From Enterocloster asparagiformis (GTDB lineage: Bacteria; Bacillota; Clostridia; Lachnospirales; Lachnospiraceae), in the NCBI GenBank assembly GCA_018380885.1, contig JAGZSY010000043.1, forward strand, positions 1-38,280: a DNA stretch of 38,280 nt, read 5' to 3'. The notes beneath the pieces were generated by a model that saw nothing but the letters and a program-made list of their open reading frames with translations, did not search any database and was not told the DNA's origin. Below, piece after piece: positions 14,827-22,950 of the stretch (its first letter is position 1; each line of letters opens with the position of its first letter). Both the position numbers and the translations under genes were made by a program.

Positions 14827-17043
14827 ATGAAATACAAAGTTGATGTGGTCCGCATCCGGGAAAATTCCATTACCTTAAACGGATGGGTGATCGGTAAATC
14901 ACCGGAGAGTAAGGCGACATTCCGGGTGGAGGACGAGCGGCACAACCCGGTGAAATTTAAATATGTCCCCACCAGGCGGGACGATGTGAGCCAGATTTAT
15001 TATAAAAAATGTTATGACAGGGATTTCGGGTTTGATATCCGGTTTCCCTATGAGCGCGGAAAAAACTATTTCCTGCTGATCCGATGTGAGGGGAAGCAGG
15101 CAAAGATTAAATATAATGAGGAGCTGATTGCCAAGCGCTCCAGCGTGGCCCACAAGCGGATGGAGAAGCTCCGGGACTTGATGAATATGGAAACGGTCCA
15201 GGTGGCCGTGGATTTCTGGAAGGAGCACGGCTTGAAGGCTCTGGTGGTGAAATCCAAGCACAAGCTCCAGGGGCTGGACAACGATTATGATTATGGGGAG
15301 TGGTACGATCTGACCAAGCCCACGGAGGAGGAGCTGGAAGCCCAGAGAAAGAAAGTGTTCGACTTCGAGCCCAAGCTGTCCATCGCCATTCCGGCCTTCA
15401 AGACGCCGGAGCGGTATTTGAAGGAGATGCTGGACTCCATTCTGGCCCAGACCTATACCAACTGGGAGGTCTGTATAGCAGACGGCAGCCCCAGGGGGGA
15501 GAGCCTGGAGCGGGTGCTGCGCAGGTATGCGGAGAAGGACAGCCGGATTCGCTACCAAATTTTGGGAGAAAACAAGGGCATTGCGGGAAATACCAATGCG
15601 GCCATGGATATGGCCCGGGGAGATTTTCTGGTGCTGGCGGATCACGACGACACGCTGCCGCCCCATGCGCTGTACGAGGTGGTGAAGGCGGTCAACGAGC
15701 AGCCGCGGGCCCAGGTGATTTATTCGGACGAGGACAAGCTGGACATGGACGGCAAGGCGCTGTTCGACCCGCATTTCAAGCCGGATTTCAACCCTGATCT
15801 TCTGACCAGCGTCAACTATATCTGCCACCTGTTTGTGGTGCGCATGGATTTGCTGGAGCGGGTGGGACGGTTCCGCCAGGAATTTGACGGGGCTCAGGAC
15901 TACGATTTTATCTTCCGATGCACGGAGGCGGCGGATGAGGTTTACCACATTCCCAAGGTGCTGTACCACTGGCGGTGCCACCAGAATTCCACGGCCAGCA
16001 ACCCGGAGAGCAAGCGCTATGCCTTTGAGGCCGGAGCCAGGGCGATCATGGCCCACTACGAGCGGACGGGCATTGAGGCCGAGTCTGTGGTGAAGGGCGT
16101 GGATTTCGGAATCTACCGCACCAAGTTCAAAATCCAGGGCGAGCCGCTGGTGTCCGTGGTAATCCCCAACAAGGACCATTATCAGGATCTGGACACCTGT
16201 GTGAAGTCCCTGATGGAACGGGCTACCTACCAAAATCTGGAATTTATCGTGGTGGAGAATAACAGCACCCAGAAAGAGACCTTTGATTATTACAGAAAGC
16301 TGCAGGCGGAGCACACCAATGTGAAGGTGGTGACATGGGAGCGGGAGTTCAACTACTCGGCCATCAACAATTTCGGCGCTTCCTTTGCCAAAGGCGAATA
16401 TCTGCTGCTGCTGAACAATGACACGGAGATTATTGAGCCTGACTGTATTCAGGAGATGCTGGGCTTTTGCCAGCGCGAGGACGTGGGGATCGTGGGCGCC
16501 AGACTGCTGTATGCGGACGACACGATCCAGCACGCGGGCGTGGTGGTCGGATTCGGCGGCATCGCCGGACATACCTTTATCGGGCTGCACAAGGCTGAGA
16601 ACAGCTATTTCCACCGCGCCATGTGCGCCCAGGACTACAGCGCGGTGACAGCCGCCTGCATGATGACAAAGAAGGCGGTGTTTGACCAGGTGGGCGGGCT
16701 TTCCGAGGAGCTGGCGGTGGCGTTCAACGACATCGACTATTGCATGAAGGTTCGCAGTCTGGGCAAACTGGTGGTATATGCGCCCTACGCGCTGCTGTAT
16801 CACTATGAATCCAAGTCCAGAGGGCTGGAGGACACGCCGGAGAAGATCGCCAGATTCAACCGGGAGGTGGCTATTTTCATCAAGAAGTGGCCGGATATTA
16901 TCAAGAACGGCGACCCGTACTACAATCCCAATCTGACGCTGCGCAAGTCCAATTTCGCGCTGCGGGATTTGCTGAAGGAAAAGATCGGGGAGCCCTATGA
17001 TCTGAGCGTTTACGACCGGTTTGCGCCGGAGGAGAAGGCATGA
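14827..17043 (+). CDS. Tandem two-domain GT2 glycosyltransferase
   Basis: This 738-aa protein has two complete family-2 GT-A domains. Domain 1 starts near residue 183 (KLSIAIPAFKTPERYL) with the acidic motif YSDEDK. Domain 2 starts near residue 440 (PLVSVVIPNKDHYQDL) with LLNNDTE and the C-terminal FNDIDYCMKVRSLG block of rhamnosyltransferase-like enzymes. The first ~180 residues match neither and look like a small beta-rich domain (VDVVRIRENSITLNGWVIG) plus helices. Such proteins usually add two successive sugars to a lipid-linked glycan. It is separated from the previous gene by 3 nt and overlaps the next by 4 nt (ATGA). No membrane segment is present. Confidence 0.92.
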   Translation: MKYKVDVVRIRENSITLNGWVIGKSPESKATFRVEDERHNPVKFKYVPTRRDDVSQIYYKKCYDRDFGFDIRFPYERGKNYFLLIRCEGKQAKIKYNEELIAKRSSVAHKRMEKLRDLMNMETVQVAVDFWKEHGLKALVVKSKHKLQGLDNDYDYGEWYDLTKPTEEELEAQRKKVFDFEPKLSIAIPAFKTPERYLKEMLDSILAQTYTNWEVCIADGSPRGESLERVLRRYAEKDSRIRYQILGENKGIAGNTNAAMDMARGDFLVLADHDDTLPPHALYEVVKAVNEQPRAQVIYSDEDKLDMDGKALFDPHFKPDFNPDLLTSVNYICHLFVVRMDLLERVGRFRQEFDGAQDYDFIFRCTEAADEVYHIPKVLYHWRCHQNSTASNPESKRYAFEAGARAIMAHYERTGIEAESVVKGVDFGIYRTKFKIQGEPLVSVVIPNKDHYQDLDTCVKSLMERATYQNLEFIVVENNSTQKETFDYYRKLQAEHTNVKVVTWEREFNYSAINNFGASFAKGEYLLLLNNDTEIIEPDCIQEMLGFCQREDVGIVGARLLYADDTIQHAGVVVGFGGIAGHTFIGLHKAENSYFHRAMCAQDYSAVTAACMMTKKAVFDQVGGLSEELAVAFNDIDYCMKVRSLGKLVVYAPYALLYHYESKSRGLEDTPEKIARFNREVAIFIKKWPDIIKNGDPYYNPNLTLRKSNFALRDLLKEKIGEPYDLSVYDRFAPEEKA

Positions 17044-18041
17044 AACGGACAAAAGTGACGATTGTGATACCGAATTTTAACGGGCTGCGGTTTATGGAGG
17101 ACTGCTTTGCGGCTCTGGACCTCCAGCTATACCGGCATTTCACGGTGCTGGTGGTGGACAACGGGTCCACGGACGGCAGCGTGGAGTGGCTCAGGGAGCG
17201 CGGGATTCCGGCGGTTTTTCTGCCGGAAAATGTGGGCTTTCCCGGAGCGGTGAACGTCGGGATCAAGGCGGCGGATACGCCTTATGTCATTCTGCTGAAC
17301 AATGACACGGAGCCGGAGCCGGACTATGTGGGGGAGCTGGTGAGGGCCATTGAGCGGTCGGAGCGGATTTTCTCCGTGAGTCCGAAAATGGTGCAGATGT
17401 ATCACAAGGAATTGATGGACGATGCCGGAGATATGTACAGCGTGCTGGGCTGGGCGTACCAGCGGGGCGTGGGGCGGTCCTCGAAAAAGTACACCAAGGC
17501 GTGCCGGGTGTTCTCTGCCAGCGCCGGGGCGGGGATATACCGGAAACGGGTGTTTGAGGAGATCGGGTATTTTGACGAGATGCATTTTGCGTATCTGGAG
17601 GATATCGACGTTGGGTACAGGGCGAAGCTGGCCGGGTACGACAATGTGTATTGCCCGGATGCCGTGGTGTACCACGTGGGAAGTGGGACCAGCGGATCGA
17701 GGTATAATGAGTTTAAGGTACGTCTGGCTGCGCGGAATAATGTGTACCTGAATTATAAGAACATGCCGGACTGGCAGCTCGCGCTGAATGCGCTCCCGCT
17801 GGCCTTGGGAATCTGGGTAAAGTACGGATTTTTTAAGCGTATGGGATTCGGAAAGGTGTACTGGGATGCGGTTAAGGAGGGGTTCCGGAACCGGAAAAAG
17901 TGCAAACGCGTGGATTTTCGCCGGGTAAAGAGGGGCGTCTGCTGGAGAATAGAAGGGGAAATGGTTGCGGGCCTGTTTGTGTATATGTGGGAATTTGGCT
18001 GTAGACAGGCCGGGAAGGTTGTGAAAAAGCGGCGTGTCTAG
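17040..18041 (+). CDS. GT2 glycosyltransferase, rhamnosyltransferase-like
   Basis: This 333-aa GT2 enzyme resembles WbbL-type rhamnosyltransferases, which add a deoxyhexose to a lipid-linked acceptor. It opens VTIVIPNFNGLRFMEDC, has the LLNNDTEPEPDY donor-binding motif near residue 84 and the FAYLEDIDVGYRAKLAG catalytic-base block near residue 180. A basic C-terminal part (KRMGFGKVYWDAV, NRKKCKRVDFRRVKR) probably lies against the membrane. The start overlaps the previous stop by four bases, so translation is coupled. It is the last gene of the main cluster. Specificity is inferred from family resemblance. Confidence 0.88.
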   Translation: MKRTKVTIVIPNFNGLRFMEDCFAALDLQLYRHFTVLVVDNGSTDGSVEWLRERGIPAVFLPENVGFPGAVNVGIKAADTPYVILLNNDTEPEPDYVGELVRAIERSERIFSVSPKMVQMYHKELMDDAGDMYSVLGWAYQRGVGRSSKKYTKACRVFSASAGAGIYRKRVFEEIGYFDEMHFAYLEDIDVGYRAKLAGYDNVYCPDAVVYHVGSGTSGSRYNEFKVRLAARNNVYLNYKNMPDWQLALNALPLALGIWVKYGFFKRMGFGKVYWDAVKEGFRNRKKCKRVDFRRVKRGVCWRIEGEMVAGLFVYMWEFGCRQAGKVVKKRRV

Positions 18042-18209
18042 CAGCTGCGGAGCTGGTGAAGGGGAAAATGGGAGGTGCGGGGCCGCAGGAGCGCCCTTGT
18101 CCGCCTGCTGTCCCGGGCCACGCGGCCGCGCCGGAGGGGCGGGATAAAAAACACCCGGAAGCGTGGATACTTGCCGCGGACGTTTCCCGGGAACCGCCCG
18201 CCCGTCCTG

Positions 18210-18266
18210 TTGATAGAAAAAATTAAGATAAATTTTATAGTCAAGCATTGACAGATCATGTATAAT
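18210..18266 (+). promoter_or_regulatory. Candidate promoter region of the sugar phosphotransferase gene
   Basis: Two overlapping possibilities are seen. One is TTGATA (18210-18215), 17 nt, TTTTAT (18233-18238). The other is a perfect TATAAT (18261-18266) whose nearby TTGACA (18248-18253) is only 7 nt away and so cannot be its -35. The 304-nt gap after the cluster otherwise holds no gene; its first part is GC-rich without a clear terminator. Confidence 0.35.
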
Positions 18267-18345
18267 ATACAGGATATTCGGAGTTTTTTGAGCAAAATTT
18301 GCGGTGTGCGGGGGTTAGCCGGGAATTAGGGTGAGATGAGACAGA

Positions 18346-19761
18346 ATGATTAAAGATAATCAAAAGACATTGAACCGGCTGCACGTGGTGCTGGATGCGC
18401 TGTTTATTGTGATAGCGTACAGCCTGGTGTGGCTGATTATGATCAGTGGTAAGGTGCTGCCTGTGACGGAGGGAGTTGTTCCGGCTCAGTACTATTTTGC
18501 AGCGCTGCTTTTTATCGTTCCGGTGTATCTGCTGCTGTACGGCGGATTCCACCTTTATGCGCCCAAACGGGTGCAGGGACGGCGGTTGGAGTTTGCTAAT
18601 ATCTGTAAGGCCAATGTGATCGGTTTGATGCTGATCACGTTTGTGCTGTTTGCAGCGCGTAAGAACGGCTATCTGTACCATTTTTCCACCAGAATGATTC
18701 TGGCTTTCTTTGCGCTGAATATTGTGATGCAGGCCCTGGAGCGGAATGCAATCCGTCTGTTTTTGCGTTCCATGCGCTCCAACGGTTTCAATTTAAAGCA
18801 TATTCTGCTGATCGGCTACAGCCGCGCGGCGGAGGGCTTTGTGGACCGCGTGTGCACCAATCCCGAGTGGGGCTATCAGATCAGGGGGATCCTGGACGAC
18901 CATCAGCCCTCCGGTTACACCTACAAGGGCGTGGAGGTACTGGGGCCCATCGCCAATCTGGAAGTGTTTCTGGCGTCCAACACGCTGGACGAGATCGCCA
19001 TCACCTTGAGCATCAAGGAGTATATGAATCTGGAAGAGATCGTGGCCGCCTGTGAGAAGTCGGGGGTGCATACCAAGTTTATCCCGGATTACAATAATAT
19101 GATACCGACTATACCGTTTATGGAGGACCTGCAGGGGCTTCCGATTATCCATATCCGCCACGTGCCGCTGACCAATATGTTCAACGCGACCATGAAACGT
19201 CTGGTGGACATTGCAGGGGCTGTGTTTGGCCTGGTTATATTTTCACCGCTCATGCTTCTGACGGCGCTGCTGATCAAGATTACCTCACCGGGACCGGTGC
19301 TGTACAGCCAGGAGCGGGTGGGATTGCACAACCATACCTTTAGAATGTATAAATTCCGCTCCATGGAGGTACAGGACCCTAGGAAAGAGCGGAACCAGTG
19401 GACCACTCCTCATGATCCCAGAGTGACGCCGGTGGGAAAGTTTATCCGCAGGACGAGCATCGACGAGATGCCGCAGTTTTTCAATATTCTGGTGGGGGAC
19501 ATGAGCCTGGTGGGCCCCAGACCGGAGCGCCCGCTGTTTGTGGAGAAGTTTAAAGAAGAGATTCCGCGCTATATGATCAAGCATCAGGTGCGGCCGGGAC
19601 TGACCGGATGGGCCCAGGTGAACGGCTACCGGGGAGACACCTCGATCACAAAACGGATTGAACACGACTTATATTATATCGAAAACTGGAGCCTGGGATT
19701 TGATTTTAAAATTATGTTTCTGACAATCTTTAAAGGCTTTATTAATAAAAACGCATATTAA
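18346..19761 (+). CDS. Undecaprenyl-phosphate sugar phosphotransferase, WcaJ/WbaP-like
   Basis: The 471-aa integral membrane enzyme starts glycan assembly by moving a sugar 1-phosphate from a nucleotide sugar to undecaprenyl phosphate. Four N-terminal transmembrane segments (within about residues 10-130) are followed by a cytoplasmic Rossmann-like domain (ILLIGYSRAAEGFVDRV). The catalytic domain starts near residue 283 (KRLVDIAGAVFGLVIFSPLML, with its hairpin membrane segment). The family blocks KFRSM, RRTSIDEMPQFFNIL, GDMSLVGPRPERP and RPGLTGWAQVNGYRGDTS are all present. Length and order match the TIGR03023/WcaJ group. ATG 18346 is preceded by a weak GAGATGAG. It belongs functionally with the cluster upstream and the LCP ligase downstream. 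Confidence 0.93.
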   Translation: MIKDNQKTLNRLHVVLDALFIVIAYSLVWLIMISGKVLPVTEGVVPAQYYFAALLFIVPVYLLLYGGFHLYAPKRVQGRRLEFANICKANVIGLMLITFVLFAARKNGYLYHFSTRMILAFFALNIVMQALERNAIRLFLRSMRSNGFNLKHILLIGYSRAAEGFVDRVCTNPEWGYQIRGILDDHQPSGYTYKGVEVLGPIANLEVFLASNTLDEIAITLSIKEYMNLEEIVAACEKSGVHTKFIPDYNNMIPTIPFMEDLQGLPIIHIRHVPLTNMFNATMKRLVDIAGAVFGLVIFSPLMLLTALLIKITSPGPVLYSQERVGLHNHTFRMYKFRSMEVQDPRKERNQWTTPHDPRVTPVGKFIRRTSIDEMPQFFNILVGDMSLVGPRPERPLFVEKFKEEIPRYMIKHQVRPGLTGWAQVNGYRGDTSITKRIEHDLYYIENWSLGFDFKIMFLTIFKGFINKNAY

Positions 19762-19847
19762 TTGTATGGGAAAACACATACTATTGATACCCAGTGGTGC
19801 GCATTGGCAGGATTGGCGGTGCCCACGTGATGGAATGAGGATGACGC

Positions 19848-22568
19848 ATGAATCGTGAGTTTGAGAGTGGAAATGGATTTGATCAGGATGGCATAAACAG
19901 CACGGGTCAGAGCCGGCGCAGGCCCGGGACGGGACAGCAGCCGGAGCCGGCATACGCGGGCAGAACGGCCGGGGCGAGACCGGCAGCCGGTGCAGAGCCC
20001 GCGGGGCTGCGCCGTCCCTCCGGAGCCTACAGGACGGCGGGGGAAGGGGAGTACGGCGCAGGCGGCAGCGGTGCGGCCGGGAACCCGGGGCAGCCGGTGA
20101 ACGGGGCAGCGGCCAGACGCCGTCCGGTTGAGGCGGCCGGTGCTCAGGCGGGAGCTGTCCGTCCCAGGCGTGCTGAGGCGGGAACCGCTGGAGGCCGCAG
20201 TGCATCCCAGAACGCAGCGGGGGCCGGCCGGATGACGGCTGCAGCAGCGGCGGACGGACGGACCGGCGGTAACGGGGCCGGAGGCAGGATGGCCGCCGGG
20301 ACCGGAAGCCGTGGGGCTGGCAGCGCTGCGGCTGGCGTCACCAGGGCTCAGGCGGGTGGTAGAAACGCCGGGACCGGACCGAGAGCGCAGACGGCGGGCG
20401 GAAGCGCTGCGGCCGGCGCGAGAGGGCAGGCGGCTGCGGGAAGCGCCGCGGGCAGACCCAGAACGCAGGCGGGAGTCGGAAATGCCGCGGCCGGCGCGAG
20501 AGGGCAGGCGGCAGGCGGAAACGCCGCGGTCGGTGCGAGAGGGCAGGCGGCAGGCGGAAACGCCGCGGTCGGCGCCAGAACGCAGAATGGAAACGGAGCT
20601 GCCCCGGGCGGAGCCAGGCGGGCGGGCCAGCCGGGAGACATCCCTGGCAGAGGGCCTGCTGCGGGCAGAGCGGCAGGAGCGGCAGCGCCGCGGGGGGCCG
20701 GCGGGGAGCGCCCGCGCTTTAGGGGCGAGATGGGCGCTGCGGCCGGAACTCAGTCCGCAGCCGGCGGAAAGGACGGCTGGATCGACCTGGATGGCAGCGG
20801 TCGGAATACGGACCGCAAGGGCGCAGGCTCAGGAAACGGTGGAAACGGCGGGAAACGCGGCAATGGAAATGGCCGCGGCAACGGCAATGGCGGAGGAAAT
20901 GACAAGCAGAGCTCTGAGAGCCGCTACTGGCGCAAGGTCATCATCAGCGTGATCGCCGTGGAGTTGATCTGCCTGGCCGTCATTTTCCTGGTGATCGTGC
21001 CCATCAAAAAGAAACTGAACGCGATTCAGCGCAATCCCAACATCAACATGGCCGAGATGACCAACCCGAACCTTTCCTATGAAAAGGTGGAGAGCATGAA
21101 GGGCTACTGGACCGTGGCGCTGTTCGGCGTTGACAGCCGCAACAATTCCCTGGGCAAGGGAAACAATGCTGACGTCAATATTATCTGTAACATAAACCAG
21201 GATACGGGCGAGATCAAGCTTGTCAGCGTGTTCCGTGATTCGTATCTGAACATAGATGAGGAAGGTACCTACAATAAGATCAACCAGGCGTATTTCAAGG
21301 GCGGCCCGGATCAGGCTGTGAAGGCACTGAACCGCAACCTGGATCTGGAGATTGACGACTACGCCGTATTTAACTGGAAGGCGGTTATCGATGCCATCAA
21401 TATACTTGGCGGCGTGGATATCGAGCTGAGCAAGGCGGAGTTTTACTATATCAACGCCTTCATTACCGAGACGGTACAGGCCACCGGCGTGGGCTCCGTG
21501 CAGTTGACCCATGCGGGCATGAACCATATGGACGGCGTCCAGGCGGTGGCTTACGCCAGACTGAGAAAGATGGATACGGATTTTGCCAGAACGGAGCGCC
21601 AGAGAAAGGTAATCCAGCTGGCTTTTGACAAGCTGAAAAAAGCTGATTTTGCGGTAGTAAACAATGTAATGGAGGTTGTGCTGGGCCAGATAGAGAGCAG
21701 CGTGGATTTGAATGACCTGATTCCCCTGGCCAAGACTGTAACCAAGTTCTACATTGGGGAAACCACGGGATTCCCGCAGGCCAGAGGCGACCTCAATATG
21801 GGTAAAAAGGGAGACTGCGTGATCCCGCAGACTCTGGAGAGCAATGTGGTGCTGCTGCACCAGTTCCTGTTCGGGGATGAGAGCTACGAGCCCAGCAGCA
21901 TGGTCAAGAAGATCAGTTCCAAGATCGCGGCCGACACGGGGCTATACAAGGAAGGGAAGCCCATAGACCACGTGGGTACGGACGGAGGCTATATTCCCAA
22001 GCCGACGCAGGCTCCCAAGCCGACAAAGGCTGAGGAAACCGAGGAGACGGAGGAGAAGGAGACCACCGCGTTCCAGACTGAACCAGGAATTATCGACGGT
22101 GAATTCCCGGACGGCTTAGAGCTTGAAACGGATGAATTCGGCAATCCCATCGATCCGCCTGAGGACGACTGGATGTTCCCAGGGGAGACGACCAGGTATC
22201 CCACCAATGGAACCGGCAATTTCCCTGGCAGTGGGACCAGCGGCTATCCTGGCGGCGGAACGGGCGGTTATCCGGGAGGCGGAACCAGTACTTCTCCTGG
22301 CGGCGGTCCGGTGTATCCGGGTCAGACCACGGGCAACGGCAGCGATAAGCCCACATCCGCAAGCACGGCGGCGTACCCTGGTGCGAACAGCACCACATCG
22401 CCGGACGACGTATCCGGCCCCGGCGCGACCACAGCGCCCAGCAGATCGCCATATGTGAACGGAACGGTTTCGCCGTCCGCTTCCACGACCAAGGCAGTGG
22501 AGCCGGCGGAGGACAACAGCTCCGGAGGCCCCGGGTCGGTGATCGTGGGCCCTGGCGGCAACGGTTGA
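19848..22568 (+). CDS. LytR-CpsA-Psr (LCP) ligase with a very long disordered N-terminus
   Basis: The 906-aa LCP-family phosphotransferase should attach a lipid-linked glycan to peptidoglycan outside the membrane. Order of parts: residues 1 to ~360 are low-complexity Ala/Gly/Arg-rich sequence with a 13-residue repeat, and there is one transmembrane helix at about 363-388. The LCP domain runs from about 419 to 640 with the hallmark residues in GVDSRN, SVFRDSY and DFARTERQRKVI. The acidic linker (TEETEEKE) leads to a Pro/Gly/Thr tail with YPGGGT-type repeats (about 770-906), possibly wall-spanning. With one membrane helix, the N-terminal region lies in the cytoplasm. Most LCP proteins are 300-500 aa. 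ATG 19848 has GAGG 7 nt upstream. Confidence 0.92.
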   Translation: MNREFESGNGFDQDGINSTGQSRRRPGTGQQPEPAYAGRTAGARPAAGAEPAGLRRPSGAYRTAGEGEYGAGGSGAAGNPGQPVNGAAARRRPVEAAGAQAGAVRPRRAEAGTAGGRSASQNAAGAGRMTAAAAADGRTGGNGAGGRMAAGTGSRGAGSAAAGVTRAQAGGRNAGTGPRAQTAGGSAAAGARGQAAAGSAAGRPRTQAGVGNAAAGARGQAAGGNAAVGARGQAAGGNAAVGARTQNGNGAAPGGARRAGQPGDIPGRGPAAGRAAGAAAPRGAGGERPRFRGEMGAAAGTQSAAGGKDGWIDLDGSGRNTDRKGAGSGNGGNGGKRGNGNGRGNGNGGGNDKQSSESRYWRKVIISVIAVELICLAVIFLVIVPIKKKLNAIQRNPNINMAEMTNPNLSYEKVESMKGYWTVALFGVDSRNNSLGKGNNADVNIICNINQDTGEIKLVSVFRDSYLNIDEEGTYNKINQAYFKGGPDQAVKALNRNLDLEIDDYAVFNWKAVIDAINILGGVDIELSKAEFYYINAFITETVQATGVGSVQLTHAGMNHMDGVQAVAYARLRKMDTDFARTERQRKVIQLAFDKLKKADFAVVNNVMEVVLGQIESSVDLNDLIPLAKTVTKFYIGETTGFPQARGDLNMGKKGDCVIPQTLESNVVLLHQFLFGDESYEPSSMVKKISSKIAADTGLYKEGKPIDHVGTDGGYIPKPTQAPKPTKAEETEETEEKETTAFQTEPGIIDGEFPDGLELETDEFGNPIDPPEDDWMFPGETTRYPTNGTGNFPGSGTSGYPGGGTGGYPGGGTSTSPGGGPVYPGQTTGNGSDKPTSASTAAYPGANSTTSPDDVSGPGATTAPSRSPYVNGTVSPSASTTKAVEPAEDNSSGGPGSVIVGPGGNG
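20392..20585 (+). repeat. 39-nt coding repeats in the LCP N-terminal region
   Basis: About four to five tandem copies of a 39-nt unit encode the 13-residue motif GNAAVGARGQAAG (residues ~182-246). The last two copies are nearly identical at DNA level and the earlier ones diverged, consistent with slippage expansion. Copy number is likely to vary between strains. Confidence 0.85.
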
Positions 22569-22605
22569 GCCGGTTATATTGAATATGACACGACGCGATA
22601 CAGGG

Positions 22606-22634
22606 CGCCCGCGAAAGCGGGCGTTCTGCTTTTC
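22606..22634 (+). terminator. Rho-independent terminator of the LCP gene
   Basis: The perfect stem CGCCCGC/GCGGGCG closes a GAAA tetraloop and is followed by TTCTGCTTTT, 37 nt after the stop codon. Confidence 0.85.
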
Positions 22635-22950
22635 AACAGACTGAGAAGCTTTCGCGTGAAACGGCTCGGCAGCCATGGGGCTGCGCTTGTTCCGGAGGGG
22701 CAACAGACAGCTGCGGACAGGGGACGGGGGCTGCGTGCAGCGATGGGAAAGTGCCGGTCAGCCGGGCGTCGCGGCCATGTAAAGCCGTAGGGGGCTGCCA
22801 CTGGTAAGCAGCCTTCGGTGCCGCTGGAGCAGCAGCCTTGAGATTTTAGGGTTTCCTAATAAAAATGTCACAATTTTATCACATTTCGCTGATAAACTTA
22901 TTTCCAGAATCGGAAGTTATGAGAACGTTCAGAGAAAGGGGTGCATGTTC
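22635..22950. other. Gap between LCP and HtrA genes
   Basis: No gene is supported here. The first ~200 nt are GC-rich with GCTGC-type short palindromes; the last ~100 nt are AT-rich and must hold the htrA promoter, but I see no convincing -35/-10 pair. A ribosome site AAAGGGG lies at 22935-22941. Confidence 0.4.

Noticed and set aside
14899..17052. 717-codon minus-strand open frame opposite the two-domain glycosyltransferase
   Set aside because: The + strand protein has two complete GT2 domains; the antisense frame is open only because of GC-rich codon bias and has His/Leu/Val-rich composition without domains.
18248..18266. TTGACA and TATAAT as one promoter
   Set aside because: The two perfect boxes are only 7 nt apart, which RNA polymerase cannot use as a -35/-10 pair.
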